From: Semisulcospira habei
Taxonomy: Eukaryota > Mollusca > Gastropoda > Semisulcospiridae
Assembly: GCA_036245525.1 (NCBI GenBank)
Contig: BTPG01000001.1
Span: forward strand, 218,607,799-218,671,798
Direction of reading: 5' to 3'
DNA length: 64,000 nt
Position 1 is the first letter of the stretch; each line of letters starts with the position of its first letter. The position numbers and the translations under genes were made by a program. The notes under the pieces were generated by a model. The model did no database searches. It saw nothing but the letters and a program-made list of their open reading frames with translations, and was not told where the DNA came from. This document shows, one piece after another, positions 22,510-33,706 of this stretch.

Positions 22510-23785
22510 ATGTCACAGCAGCCTGAGCGTGGTAGAAGCGACAGCAAGAAGCGAAAACAGCTACAAATTACGAGCGACTCGAGTGGTCAAGAAAAGGCCT
22601 AGACAGAAGAAGAGCAAAGCCAAGAACAGGACTTTAAAGTCGAGATCGCTCAGTGTTTCAGCCTCTATTCGCGACCACTTTCCTGCGACAAGTAGGTCAG
22701 GCGCTGCCACTGATGTGTCGCACATAGTTGCAGGCACAGTGATGGCGGACCGCAGAGACGGAGACAGTGTCAAGAACAGTGTCAGTGTCAGTGACGGTGG
22801 GGGCGACGGTGCGAAAGTTGATATGTTGAGTAAGGCAGAGGATGTTTCTAACGCTGTTCTTCTGCACGAGATTCGGAGCATGTCTAAGAAGATCGACATT
22901 CTAAGCTCGACGGTGGATGAGCTTAATGGAAGGATAATGGAACTTTACATTGAAAACGACCAACTGAAAAAGACATTGGCAGTATGAAGGAGAGAGAGGT
23001 GCAGCTGAAGAGCCAAGTGACAGAAGCGAAACACCAAGCGGCGCTCGCACAAACGTGTGGTCGACCTCGAACAGTACACGAGGAGAAATAACGTCCGAGT
23101 GTTTGGTGTTCAGGAGGGAGAGATGGATTCAGCTGAGGCGGTGGAGAATAAGGTGCTGAAAATGATCCACGACAAGCTAGGCCTGAGAGACATCAAAACA
23201 AGTGACGTTGAGGCGTGTCATCGGCTGGGGAAAAAACAATCGGGCAGCATACGGCCAGTGATTGTCTGCTTCTGTTCCAGGAAGGTTACCCAACTGGTGA
23301 TGCGTAATAAGAAAAGACTCGAAGGCACGGACCTAATGATCGTTGAGGACTTAACTCGTGAGAACATTGCACTGTTGACTCAGTGTCGGGGGCGCCCCAA
23401 TGCTGTTTCAGTGTGGTCACGACTGGGCAAGATCTATGCAAAGACCATCGATCTCCAGATGGTGCGGGTTGACAAAATCGCCGACCTGAACGATCCGGAG
23501 ATTGACATGGCCGCTGCCTCTGCCTCCACCCCCGAAAATTTTGCGGGACGCGGACGCCACACTTGGAGGGGCGGACGTGGACGTGGAGGCCAGGGGTCTG
23601 CTTTGGGGGGACGTGGCCGCCAGCCTGCACGGCACGCTCGTAGTCACAGTGGCCCTTCTCAGGGCGCTACGTTTAGCTCTACAGCTCGGGGTGGTATTCT
23701 ATCAACCCACCCATTTACCTTTGCCGAGTCGTCAATGGAAAATGATAGTCTGAGTGAAGAAACCACCTTGAAAGAACGACTTTAA
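22510..23785 (+). pseudogene. ORF1-like retrotransposon protein with RGG-rich tail, broken
   Basis: The C-terminal part (23057-23785) carries LEQYTRRNNVRVFGVQ, a sequence typical of the start of the RRM-like domain in LINE ORF1 proteins (L1 'transposase 22' type), which bind element RNA. A Gly/Arg-rich tail follows, with WRGGRGRGGQGSALGGRGR. Upstream, 22499-22987 has a heptad-like segment (MSKKIDILSSTVDELNGRIM) that fits a coiled coil. A TGA at ~22985 and a frame change before 23057 separate the parts. An ATG at 22510 in another frame gives a very basic 30-residue start ended by TAG at 22600-22602. A host gene derived from a LINE cannot be excluded, but the frame breaks argue for a dead copy. 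Confidence 0.62.
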
Positions 23786-24401
23786 CCACTGCTAATGCAT
23801 GTCAAACACATTTTACGGTGATGCAATGTTTATATTGTGTGATTACAGTCACTTGGTCACGCATGCGCTCACTCTAAGCGGAAGCACATACCAGCTGTGC
23901 AGGCTAACAGCGCGATTCGCAGCTTCTGGAGTGTTTCTTCGAATGTTTTGAGCTTTTGGTAATGGCCAGACAGGCTACCTGTGTACAGTTTACAAGTGTT
24001 CACCCTATGCTATGGATTTTACCATGGGCGGTTGTGCTAGCGAGGTTGAAACCGTGGGAGCTCATCCGTGACCCAGTGACACGAGGTTGTGTGTCCCATG
24101 CCGTGTGCCCACCATTCGCGAGGACGCTCGAGGGGTATGCTTTACCTACGGTATAACTATTTTTCCACACCTCTTTCATTACTTATTCCTTCTTAATTCG
24201 TCAATTTCCTGTTAACCGAAAGCTTAGTGCGAGCGGTGCAGACTACATTCCCTGTAAATAGCATTTTTGTACTTGGGGTACACATTAGACTTAATAGTGT
24301 GTTGTGTGGGTTTTTTTCTTGTGTGATATATGCGATCAGTAACTAGTATGGTGACATCCTTCCTCCCCCCCCCCCTCCCCCCCCCCCCCCCCAAGGGGTA
24401 G
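23786..24401. other. unannotated stretch, poly-C
   Basis: C-rich tract at ~24364-24392. No supported gene. Confidence 0.45.
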
Positions 24402-24456
24402 GTGAAAATTCTCGTGTACCTCTGCAGCTGCAGGAGCCCATGAGAGTTTGAGCCAC
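24402..24456. repeat. family A degenerate copy
   Basis: GAAAATTCTCGTGTACCTCTGCAGCTGCAGGAGCCCATGAGAG: the arms are short and the outer ends are lost. Confidence 0.55.
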
Positions 24457-24631
24457 TGGTGGCAACATAATTTGGAATATCCGCAGTTATATGTATTTAT
24501 GAAGAACATACAAGCTAAACAGCCAGCGTATTAATTCTGACACACCATATGAACTACTATGTGTGTTAGTGTGTTATGGTCTCAGCGTCATACTGGCAGT
24601 GGGGTTTTTGTGTGTGTTTTTTTTAATTTTA

Positions 24632-24774
<143 letters not shown>

Positions 24775-24777
<3 letters not shown>

Positions 24778-24960
24778 CCAGTCCAAGAAAGCTGGCACCA
24801 CACACTCCAAATATGGATCCAAGCAGCAGTGAAATACTTTCAATGTGAAGAAAGGATCCACAAACACCACGTAGTTTAGAAGGAGTTATACTTTTATTCT
24901 TTGCACAAATTTTCGCCCTCTCAGCGAGGGCTTCTTCAGGGGAATGCCCAGGTAACTAGG
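24775..24960 (-). mobile_element. Penelope-like element terminal fragment (tentative)
   Basis: On the minus strand the segment reads from a hammerhead-like core (24911-24939), through TTGTGGATCCTTTCTTCAC, to CTTTCTTGGACTGGTTTTAT and (TA)n. Repetitive termini with a CTGAAGA...GAAA motif and an AT-rich tail are a feature of Penelope-like retroelements. No reverse transcriptase or GIY-YIG domain is present here, so the assignment rests on this motif and layout only. Confidence 0.45.
24911..24939 (-). ncRNA. hammerhead-ribozyme-like core (candidate)
   Basis: The minus strand gives CTGAAGA, an extra A, a 6-bp stem GCCCTC/GAGGGC with loop GCTGA, then GAAA. CUGANGA - stem II - GAAA is the conserved hammerhead core. 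The extra A before the stem departs from the canonical layout, and I could not place stems I and III or a cleavage site with confidence. It may be an inactive or decayed ribozyme, or only a look-alike hairpin. Confidence 0.4.
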
Positions 24961-25396
24961 TAACAAAACATAATTTACGTGTGAGAATGTAGTGCGTCAA
25001 AATAGATACAGAATGTACACGCATGCACAGTTCTAAAGTATCGTAATACTTTTACATATATAGACTAAGGTACAAAAGCACGTGCACAAGTTCGTGATAT
25101 TAGTGCGTCATTACTGATGACATGAAACTTTTATGAAACACGAGTATTGACACGCAGTGTGCGTAGGAAGAAATGTCGCAATGAAATATTTATAATAATA
25201 AAGTCATCATCAACGTTGACACCATCATCATTAGTAGAATTTTCAAACGTGCAGTCAAGAAAAATCTAAAAATCACACACACAATTATGTTCGTATTATG
25301 ATAGTCCGAATTAAAATACACGTGCATAAATTCAAGTACGTCATTTCTGTCAATCCGGAAGACAGCAATAGTTAATGACTCATGAGCATGACGTAC
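24961..25396. other. unannotated stretch
   Basis: AT-rich, no supported gene or family. Confidence 0.4.
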
Positions 25397-25399
25397 TAA

Positions 25400-25808
25400 A
25401 GGTGCAGATCCACGGTCCGTTCGTGTCGTGCGACTGTGCGCGATCTGATGGGTTTCCAGGGCAACCATCAGATTTCTGACGTCACCATCGGATCGCGCGG
25501 GCTGCGGGACGAGTAGAGGCTGGCGCTACTTTCATCCCGCAGAGTCTGACGGCTGGCACCGGATGACCAATCACATTGCGAGTTTCGCGCATACCCCTCT
25601 CTTTTGAAAAATGGCGCTGCTGCCGTATGAATCTGCCATTGTTTACCGAAGCAGAGACCTTGACCCCGTCTGGAATTTGCAGCAGGTAGTTGTATCTGCA
25701 GGTCGGGCTATGCGGGAACGTGGAGCGCTCCATCCCGTCAGACATCCGATCGGGCGGCCGACCGTCCCGCACAGTCGCACGACACGAACGGACCGTGGAT
25801 CTGCGCCT
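25400..25808. mobile_element. MITE with 41-bp terminal inverted repeats, TAA duplication
   Basis: Left TIR 25400-25440 starts AGGTGCAGATCCACGGTCCG. Right TIR 25768-25808 is its complement with one difference in 41. TAA flanks both sides (25397-25399 and 25809-25811). A 3-bp TWA duplication is the signature of PIF/Harbinger elements. The 409-bp element has no transposase ORF, so it is non-autonomous. The interior also has a diverged second level of symmetry (CCGCAGAGTCTGACGG versus CCCGTCAGACATCCG). Confidence 0.85.
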
Positions 25809-25967
25809 TAAGTAGAAAATGCATCTCAGTAAAATATAACACATTACTATTTTTACTGTTACGTACATCATCATCGTCATCAACATCGGTAACATACTCG
25901 GAACTCACACACAAACAAAACTGACAAAAACATCAAATGTCGTAAAAACTCTCATGCAAATCATGCG

Positions 25968-26042
25968 GGGGGGGGGGGGGGGGGGGGGGGGGGTGGGGGG
26001 GGAAGGCAGGGGGAGGGGGGGAGGCGGGGGTGGGGAGGGGGG
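25968..26042. repeat. G-rich homopolymer tract
   Basis: About 75 bp of G with scattered T/A, giving strong G-quadruplex potential on the plus strand. Confidence 0.95.
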
Positions 26043-26073
26043 TGCATAGATTTTCTAAGTTCAACTAGTCACG

Positions 26074-26775
<702 letters not shown>

Positions 26776-27268
26776 TGTTTGAAAGTGGAAGGAAATGTTT
26801 GATGACCTACCAGAATGGAAATGTATATTTTGAAATCACCTAAAACAACACCTGACTGTCAGCTCAGGTGGTTTCAGTTAAGGCTGATACACAGACTCTT
26901 GCCCACAAAACGCTTTTTGTTTTTACGTAAACTGTCCAACACGGCAATGTGTACATTCTGTCAGCATGAGGAAGAAACTTACCCATCTTTTTTGGGAGTG
27001 TCATTGTGTACAGAAGTTTTGGACAGACATGGTAAAGTGGTTACAGGATGATTGTGCAAACTGTGCAACTCTTAGCTTTTGTAAGGAGTTGGTGCTTTTT
27101 GGAACTACCAAAAATTTCAAGTCAGACATTGTTATAGACCTAATGATTCTGGTTGCCAAGTTTCATATTTATAAATGCAGGTTACAGGAAACTCAGCCAA
27201 GAATTGAACACTTCATTAACTGTATGAAAGTCGCGTTAAAGTGGAAAAGTACAGATGTGGGATCCTAG
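26776..27268 (+). pseudogene. LINE (L1/Tx1-like) C-terminal region, frameshifted
   Basis: The first frame reads LRWFQLRLIHRLLPTKRFLF and CTFCQHEEET. The second frame continues HLFWECHCVQKFW. Together this is the CxxC...H...C zinc-knuckle-like tail found after the reverse transcriptase in L1/Tx1-type elements. The frame changes near 26985-26992, so the protein is broken. No RT core is present; the copy is 5'-truncated. It ends by ~27268. Confidence 0.7.
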
Positions 27269-27402
27269 GCCAAACTGAAAAATTTAATAGACTGTGGTTT
27301 CCATACAGAGCACTTTTCTGTCAGTAGACACTACCCCACATACACTTCCTTCTTAGTATTTCTTCACCTTTTCGAATCTCTCATAGTATGGCAATCTTCT
27401 AT

Positions 27403-27433
<31 letters not shown>

Positions 27434-27953
27434 GGGCATTTACGCGTGTAGGGTAATTTTTGTTGTTGTATTGTACTCCCGCATTGTTTTGTACTACTAT
27501 GTTTTATATTGTTTTGCAGTGTACTTTATTGTAGTGTATTCTGTGCTGTATCGTAATCTGCTGTATTGTGCATTGTAGTTTTGTGGGAGTTTCTTGTATC
27601 TTGTGATATAATGCAAAAACACGAATAAAAAAATAAAAAATTAAAAAATTTAAAACAAAAATCAAGGAGACTGACCACATCACTGTTTCCCTAGGATTTC
27701 GTCCCGTAAACAAGACTTGCTGGTGTTGACAAATCGGACCATAAACTGAGGTAAAATCCCGCCCCTCACCGGTCCCTCCGGTGTCACACCTGCAAACGAT
27801 AGTAAAAGTTAAAATACGGGACTGGACAACCCCCTCATCCATGTACCGCAGTTGGTACCTGACCATCTGCACAACTAACAAACCAAATAGGTGAAGCTAG
27901 CACTGGTAGACATAGTACTATATTCCACATTAAATTCAAAATCCAGTTTTGGT
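27269..27953. other. gene-free stretch with (GT)n and G-run
   Basis: GT repeat plus a G20 run at 27402-27436, then T/A-rich sequence to 27660. No supported gene. Confidence 0.5.
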
Positions 27954-28014
27954 TTAACGCTTTTTGTCCAGGAATCACCTCGACAAAAAGCGCTAACGAC
28001 AGCCAAAGGGTTAA
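27954..28014. repeat. family D TTAA palindrome, shortened
   Basis: TTAACGCTTTTTGTCCAGGA on the left has lost the outer arm; the right arm is intact (CGCTAACGACAGCCAAAGGG then TTAA). Confidence 0.8.
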
Positions 28015-28371
28015 ATGTCTTACTGGCTCGGATCAGCCAATTTGCATCTGCGTTCTCATATTAAAATCAGCAGAGATATCTAGACATCGACCATGCCTAT
28101 CTCCGCCTCTCTCGCTCCATTAGCGACCATGACCATAACTGTGGACTTCTTGTTGTGCGATAAGCCTCATATAGTTGTAAGGTGCGGAGCGCACTGGAAC
28201 TGACAATGTGATCAATGGTCGGTGATTTTTTACCTTACAACAGAGCAAGAACCATCTTATCAGCCTCCTATGGCTGTAGGTGATGGTGTGAGTCTATGTC
28301 TCTAGTGCTGTATGGGATATGGTTGGAAGCGGGAAGATTTCGTCCATGTTCGCCTATGTCGAATACATCAC

Positions 28372-28564
28372 ATTAACCACTTTTGCCTTGACGCACTACA
28401 GCAGGAGATGGATCGACCATGGTAATTTAAGGGCAATACTAGATTAGCATGGCGCCATCAGCCCCCAAGCTACTCTGGCACTACAGTTGAATTATCATTG
28501 TCGATCCGTTTCCTGTAACTATTACAGACCCTCAAAATTGAGGAAATTCAGCCTTGTTGTTAAA
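28372..28564. repeat. family I copy, TTAA-bounded
   Basis: Starts TTAACCACTTTTGCCTTGAC, with arms GGATCGACCATGGTAATT...GGCAATACTAGATTAGC and GCTACTCTGGCACTAC...AATTATCATTGTCGATCC. It ends near CAGCCTTGTTGTTAA. The stem is diverged. Confidence 0.72.
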
Positions 28565-28609
28565 TGGTTCAACCTGGACTCTGCGAGCAAGATGATGCAT
28601 TTGATCGAT

Positions 28610-29725
28610 GTGTACAGCTTTACTTACTTACTTACGCCTGTCACCCCTACCCGGATATAGGCCGTCGACGAGAGACCTCCAGCAACTCCTGTCCTGTGCT
28701 TCTCCTTCGATTCTACTCCAGGTGGTTCCCAGTCTCTTGATGTCTGCTTGGAGGTCTCGACGCCAGGAGTTTCTCGGCCTACCTCTTTTCCTCTTTCCCT
28801 GGGGGTTCCATGACAATGCCTGCCTAGTGATACTGGAAGCTGGCTTTCTCAGACTGTGACCGATCCATCCCCATCTTCTTCGCCCAATTTCATTCTCTGC
28901 TGTTATCTGCTCTGTTTTCTCCCAGAGTCTGACGTTGCTGATCTTCTCTGGCCAGTGGATTTTCAAAATTCTTCTAAGGCAACTGTTCATGAAGGTCTGT
29001 ACTCTGTTGACTGTGGTTTTTGTCAATCTCCATGTCTCTGCTCCATATAGGAGAACTGCTTTTACATTGGAGTTGAAAATCCGGACTTTGGTGTGTTGTG
29101 ACAGCTCTCTGGAACTCCACACTTTTTTCAACTGGAGAAAGGCTGCTCTGGCTTTACCGATTCGTACTCTGACATCTGCATCAGTGCCGCCTTTTTTGTC
29201 TATGATGCTCCCGAGATAGGTGAAGGACTCCACCTCCTCCAGCGGGGTACCAGCAAGCAAGACTGGTTCCTCCCTGGTTGCATTCAGCCTCATTGTCTTT
29301 GTTTTCTGTTTGTGAATGGTGAGACCCACTTGGGACGAGATGTCAGCAAGCCTCGTGGTCTTGTCCTGCATTTGTTGATGAGTGTGGGACAGTAATGCCA
29401 AGTCGTCTGCAAAATCGAGGTCGTCAAGCTGTGTCCACAGTGTCCACTGTATTCCACTTCGTCTGTGCTCTGTGGTCATCTTCATGACCCAGTCGTCGGC
29501 GTTTTTGTAGCTATTTCCTTTTTTGCAGGGTAGGGAAGCTACCCCCACGCCCAACCCCCTTACTAGGAGGACCAGGGGTTTTCTGTCGGGGTCACCTTCC
29601 CTTAGACCATGTTGGTTCACGGCACCTTATTTCATTCGGTGCACCCCTCTCACGAGGGACCCCCTATGACCCAGGGGACGCGCCTCAACGCCATATGGTC
29701 CCAGCGCGAGGGTGTACAGCTTTAC
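28610..29725 (-). mobile_element. RTE-like element, internally deleted, with 14-bp target-site duplication
   Basis: GTGTACAGCTTTAC occurs at 28610-28623 and again at 29712-29725, bounding the insertion. Its 3' part (28621-29494) matches 12671-13544 at constant offset. At 29494/29495 similarity ends and the remaining ~217 bp to 29711 reads like the 5' end of such an element (an ATG at 29620, a basic region, then direct fusion to the RT). The endonuclease and the RT motifs before FADD are missing. It was probably copied as an already deleted RNA, or lost its middle after insertion. Confidence 0.82.
28628..29620 (-). CDS. chimeric ORF: element N-terminus fused to RT C-terminal half
   Basis: 330 codons with no stop. 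Residues ~1-42 (from MNQHGLREGDPDRKPLVLL to KGNSYKNAD) come from the 5' segment. From DWVMKMTTEHRRSG onward the protein follows the RTE-like RT: LDFADDLALLS, GLTIHKQKTKTM, FTYLGSIIDKKGG, VLLYGAETWR and the basic tail. It lacks the first catalytic Asp motif (YEKAFDSV), so it cannot be an active polymerase. The in-frame junction may be chance. Confidence 0.6.
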   Translation of the reverse strand: MNQHGLREGDPDRKPLVLLVRGLGVGVASLPCKKGNSYKNADDWVMKMTTEHRRSGIQWTLWTQLDDLDFADDLALLSHTHQQMQDKTTRLADISSQVGLTIHKQKTKTMRLNATREEPVLLAGTPLEEVESFTYLGSIIDKKGGTDADVRVRIGKARAAFLQLKKVWSSRELSQHTKVRIFNSNVKAVLLYGAETWRLTKTTVNRVQTFMNSCLRRILKIHWPEKISNVRLWEKTEQITAENEIGRRRWGWIGHSLRKPASSITRQALSWNPQGKRKRGRPRNSWRRDLQADIKRLGTTWSRIEGEAQDRSCWRSLVDGLYPGRGDRRK

Positions 29726-29863
29726 CTCTCCATTAATACTCCATAATATAAAGGACAGCTCTAGGCATATTTTGTTAGTCTCGTAATGTTCTTTAAGGGG
29801 ATGAAGGGTGAGGTCCCCGCTGATGTCTTCTTTTATAATGATACAGGATCCCCTCTCTACAGA

Positions 29864-29933
29864 TTAACCACCGTATGTATGCAGCCACTGGTACTGTTTA
29901 TAGTAGAGTTGGCTGTATGCAGAAGGGGATTAA
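29864..29933. repeat. family M TTAA palindrome
   Basis: TTAACCACCGTATGTATGCA-GCCA on the left and TGGC-TGTATGCAGAAGGGGATTAA on the right. The better conserved copy is at 41513-41565. Confidence 0.72.
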
Positions 29934-30162
29934 CTTTGTGTCCCTAAGTTATGCATGCAGTCTTATGTTGAACGGGTCTTTATTTCCCCAGAATGACTGG
30001 ACATTAACCTGACTGCCGCCTACGTGCATGTCATCCAATTCCCGTTCGTCCCGAGATGGTCTGAAAGATTCGAAACTAATATCTTTGCAGCAGCGGTGTT
30101 TCTCTAAAACGGGTCGTCCCAAGTACCCTGTAACTTGAGGAGGATCTGGAACAGTTGACCCA

Positions 30163-30229
30163 GCAAGACGGCTAGGTCTTCATGAGGCCCTGATATCTCC
30201 TGGGACTCATGAGAATCTATGTCTTTTGC
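30163..30229. repeat. family A hairpin, diverged
   Basis: GCAAGACGGCTAGGTCTTCA left; ATGAGAATCTATGTCTTTTG right; a half copy (GGGGCTTATGATGATCTATG) follows at ~30383-30413. Confidence 0.72.
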
Positions 30230-30530
30230 AGATAAGAAATATGTTCCTGCAGAGGGATGTTAGTGAACCGCAACAGTGTCTTTGTCATGTAGGATGATGC
30301 TAGGTGGTCCTCTCCCGTAAAGGACACATATACACATGGGAATGAATTGTCACGTTATAGTCATAAGTTACTTGCAACGTGATGGGGCTTATGATGATCT
30401 ATGTCTCTTACAGAAGAGGGATGTACTGTACGCAGAATATTAGTGCAGTGCATCAGGCGGAGTGTCCACGCCATGTAGACTTAGCCAGATTACTCTACTT
30501 TCCAAAAAGATATAAGTATAAATGGTTCCA

Positions 30531-30597
30531 GTAAGAAGCATGATTTCTCATGAGCCCCTTGCAGCCTGCTATAGCTCATGAATATCTATGCCTTTTC
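30531..30597. repeat. family A hairpin, diverged
   Basis: GTAAGAAGCATGATTTCTCA / TGAATATCTATGCCTTTTCC around CCCCTTGCAGCCTGC. Confidence 0.72.
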
Positions 30598-30697
30598 CGG
30601 ACGGGATTGTTGTCTGCGAGGTGCGATGTATCACTAAGTAAAATATTCAAAGCTCCATCTCTGCAGCATCGCATGAGCCCTTCTTCTCTAGCCAAAT

Positions 30698-30760
30698 GCA
30701 AGAGGCACAGATTTTCATGCGCCCCTGCGGACAGGGGCGCATGAAAATCTATGCCTCTTG
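30698..30760. repeat. family A hairpin, matched GCG/CGC arms
   Basis: GATTTTCATGCGCCCCTG pairs exactly with CAGGGGCGCATGAAAATC: two departures from the family consensus (TTTTC and GCG) are present in both arms. Loop CGGA. Confidence 0.93.
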
Positions 30761-30913
30761 TTACTAACAGATCGCCCTATTTACTTCTAATCATTCTTCA
30801 ACGGAGAACGTTATCGGCGTTTAAGCATCCAAAGCGTCTAAGAAGTCCTAGTCGTCCGGTTGGGCAGTCATCATATGATCATCTTTCAGCCTCTCCTCCA
30901 GCTCCTTCCATTT

Positions 30914-30979
30914 GCAAGAGGCGTAGAGCCTCATGAACCCCTGCTTCTGCAGGGGCTCATGAGAATTTTCGCCTTTTGC
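30914..30979. repeat. family A hairpin
   Basis: GCAAGAGGCGTAGAGCCTCA / TGAGAATTTTCGCCTTTTGC with centre CCCCTGCTTCTGCAGGGG. Confidence 0.85.
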
Positions 30980-31535
30980 TAGCCAAGATTTCTTCAGGCG
31001 TCCCTCGACATGATAGTGTTACGCCAGATTTATTGTCCAACTGTCTCTGCGTTCCTGTTTCATGCAAACGATAAAATGATGGGACGCAGTCGGCTCAGGG
31101 CCTCGGGACGCGTAGCAGCCTGATGGAAACATGATGTGAATGTACGCAGGTTATGTTCAGACTTAACGATAACGAAGGCTAAATGTTTACAGCAGACTTT
31201 TGGGTAATGAGGGTTAAATATATCTTAACCGGCGGTGATTAATTCGAGTTAGTTTGATCAAACTGAAGTATCTTTAATGAGACATACATGAAAAACAAAT
31301 TGTAACCGCAAATGCTGTATTGCATTGAGTGATGATGAGTCCGGCTCTGGAAACAAAAGACACTCGAAGGCTTTTAGTATCGCAGTCCAATCACGACTGA
31401 GCATGACGTATGCATAAAATGACGTATCCACACAATATAAACAATACTACACTGTCAATGACCTAGACATTTCAATCAACGTTTCAATGGTGGAATTGCT
31501 TTCTACATCTAGTACGTCTGTAACTGAAGTGAAAG
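30980..31535. other. unannotated stretch
   Basis: No supported gene or family. Confidence 0.4.
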
Positions 31536-31955
31536 TAATAATAATAATAATAAGCGCATTAAATAGGCGCTTTATCCCAATTGAAAATCGGCTCAAAGCG
31601 CCGCCGCGAACTGAACCCAACAAGCACGCTCACGTGAATCACGCGCATTCACTCACACACTGTACATAAACACAGAACATTCACGTGGTGCTAAGGGCAA
31701 GCTCAAGCGAGCTACTGTAGTTTTTGGAAATTTACAATCGTTTGTATTTGAAATTTGATTAAGTGGGCTGAAACTGATACCAAAGTTGTGGGGGAGGAAG
31801 AGCCGGAGTACCCGGAGAAAGAACCCCCGACGGTCCGCCCGAATTAACGGTGACACTTACTAGAGGAGAAAAATCCGACGCCGGAACCCGTAGTCGAACC
31901 TCGCACCTTTAGCATTGGTGGCAGGCGCCTTAACCACTGCGCCACGGACCGCCCC
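31536..31955 (-). mobile_element. tRNA-derived SINE with (TTA)n tail
   Basis: On the minus strand the head reads GGGGCGGTCCGTGGCGCAGT, with A-box GTGGCGCAGTGG and B-box GGTTCGACTAC (31891-31901). A ~300-bp body follows and ends AAGCGCCTATTTAATGCGCT and (TTA)n. This differs from the SINE at 9994 and 19655. A partial relative of the body (GAGCTAAACCCAGCACGCAC) is at ~32092-32120. Confidence 0.72.
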
Positions 31956-32269
31956 GGGCCACAGGCCTACATACGAGGTTACCGAGAGTGACTCCTCGTA
32001 CCAAGGAAGGGAGTCAACGTCACATTACCATATGAACTATTCGGTCCACGTCACTCTTCGTCACGCATCAGTAACCGCATCAGCGCCGCGAGCTAAACCC
32101 AGCACGCACGCTCAAGTGAAACGCACTAAAATCTAAACTACCAATGACACAATAATAACAATAGCAATAATATCATCATCAACAACAACAATAATAATAA
32201 TAAGAACAAAAACAATCATCATCATCATCATTTCACTTCCACTTCTGAATCAGGAAGTAACAACTTTCA
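31956..32269. other. stretch with SINE-body relic and trinucleotides
   Basis: SINE-body-like sequence near 32040-32125, then (AAT)/(CAT) repeats at ~32150-32232. Confidence 0.5.
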
Positions 32270-32336
32270 GCAAGAGGAATAGATCCTCATGAGCCCTCTC
32301 AGTCTGCGAGGGCTCATGAGGATGTATGCCCCTTGC
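32270..32336. repeat. family A hairpin
   Basis: GCAAGAGGAATAGATCCTCA / TGAGGATGTATGCCCCTTGC; AGCCCTC/GAGGGCT is shortened by one C in both arms. Confidence 0.9.
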
Positions 32337-33108
32337 AAATGGTAGGAGTTGGCGAGTGGAGCGAGGAGACACATTGTGTGACTTGATGACTGTACTAAAA
32401 CTGGGCCATGATCGTTGTGTCGATTGAATCCATTCCCTGGATACAGTTTTTAGCCCAGACAATTACCAGAGACTTACGGCTGTCTGAAGTAACAGGGTCC
32501 TAAGGTCAAAATTCCCAGATCTGGGAGTTGTCCGGCTCTGACGACTTATATACTGCTCAAGAAACATATTGACTTTGACAGTTCAAGGGTGGCGTCAGAA
32601 TAGCTGGACTCAAGACAATCATCGATGACACGCGACTGTCTGAATTAATTGTGTTGGAAATTCCCAAACCTGTGCGTTGTCTTCAGAAGATTACATCACA
32701 GTAACAACGACAACAACAACATAAAAACAAATACAGAAACAACACAACAACAAGCAGTAACAATAACAACAAAAACACGACTACGACAACACAACAAACA
32801 AGAACAAGAACATCTACACCAAAAAAGAAGTTTGATTTCCATTGTTCAAGAGTAGTGCCAAGTTACCTGTGCGAATCTTCACAGAAGACTTGCGACTTTC
32901 TGAAGTCAACACTTCGGGCCCCAAGATGGAAGTTAAACAATTCTCTGTTGTCTAAATTATAGCCAGGAGACAGATCGACTTGAGTGACCGTATGTGTCCT
33001 GTTTTCTTCTTTCAATATTCAATTTGCATTTGTTCGTTCGTTCTTGTTGTCTTCACATGCAGTGCCGGAACGTTGTGAGCGCGTCGTTGCTGATGTGACT
33101 TTTGCAAA
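32337..33108. other. gene-free stretch with repeat relics
   Basis: Family I half copy at ~32578-32610 (GACAGTTCAAGGGTGGCGTC) and a CAA/AAC-rich tract at ~32700-32820. No gene. Confidence 0.45.
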
Positions 33109-33385
33109 TACAAGTCAGCCTCAGTATATCGCGGTACCCGTGAGCCATAAAGTCTGACTGCATAATTCGCGATCGTATTGTTGTAGTGCTGCATTTACAC
33201 ATACGTGAAGAAGTCAGCAAAAGGTTTTCGGGCCCACGTCAGCCTTAGCTGACCCGCACACAGCCGTGCGCGGGCCAGCTAAGGCCGCTGGCGTCGGTCC
33301 GAGGACTGGTGGCAGCCAGAGGCCTGTGCGCGTTATAGCCGATACCGCGGTAAACTGGAATGCGTAATTCTGAGGCTGACTTGTA
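33109..33385. mobile_element. inverted repeat enclosing a family B hairpin
   Basis: TACAAGTCAGCCTCAG at 33109-33124 is exactly reversed at 33370-33385, and further short matches (CGCGGTA / TACCGCGG) lie inside. The family B hairpin (33213-33305; CAGCAAAAGGTTTTCGGGCC, CGCACACAGCCGTGCG centre) sits in the middle. This looks like one miniature element inserted in another's centre. Confidence 0.7.
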
Positions 33386-33706
33386 CTGAAATTTTGGCTT
33401 GCGTTATGCCGCTTACAGTGCAGCGGGGAACGCTCATACAGCTGTCTGAAGTCCAACGCCTTGTCCCTGGCATCTTGTCGGTGTCGATTTTATGACCCGG
33501 GGTTGTGACCCCGAGGGGAGCCACTGTTTCTGGAAGGTGTGTTAACGGCCGCTAGGGGTCGTCTCGGTCGTCTAGTTTAAGTGTCATTGTATTTTCCGGC
33601 CCGTCCATCGGAAAGAGGCTTAGTTGTATAGATTTTTTCGAGTCCCTGCGACTTTGAGCTGAGATTTAAACAAATACATGACATACCATGCACTACCATG
33701 CAAGTG

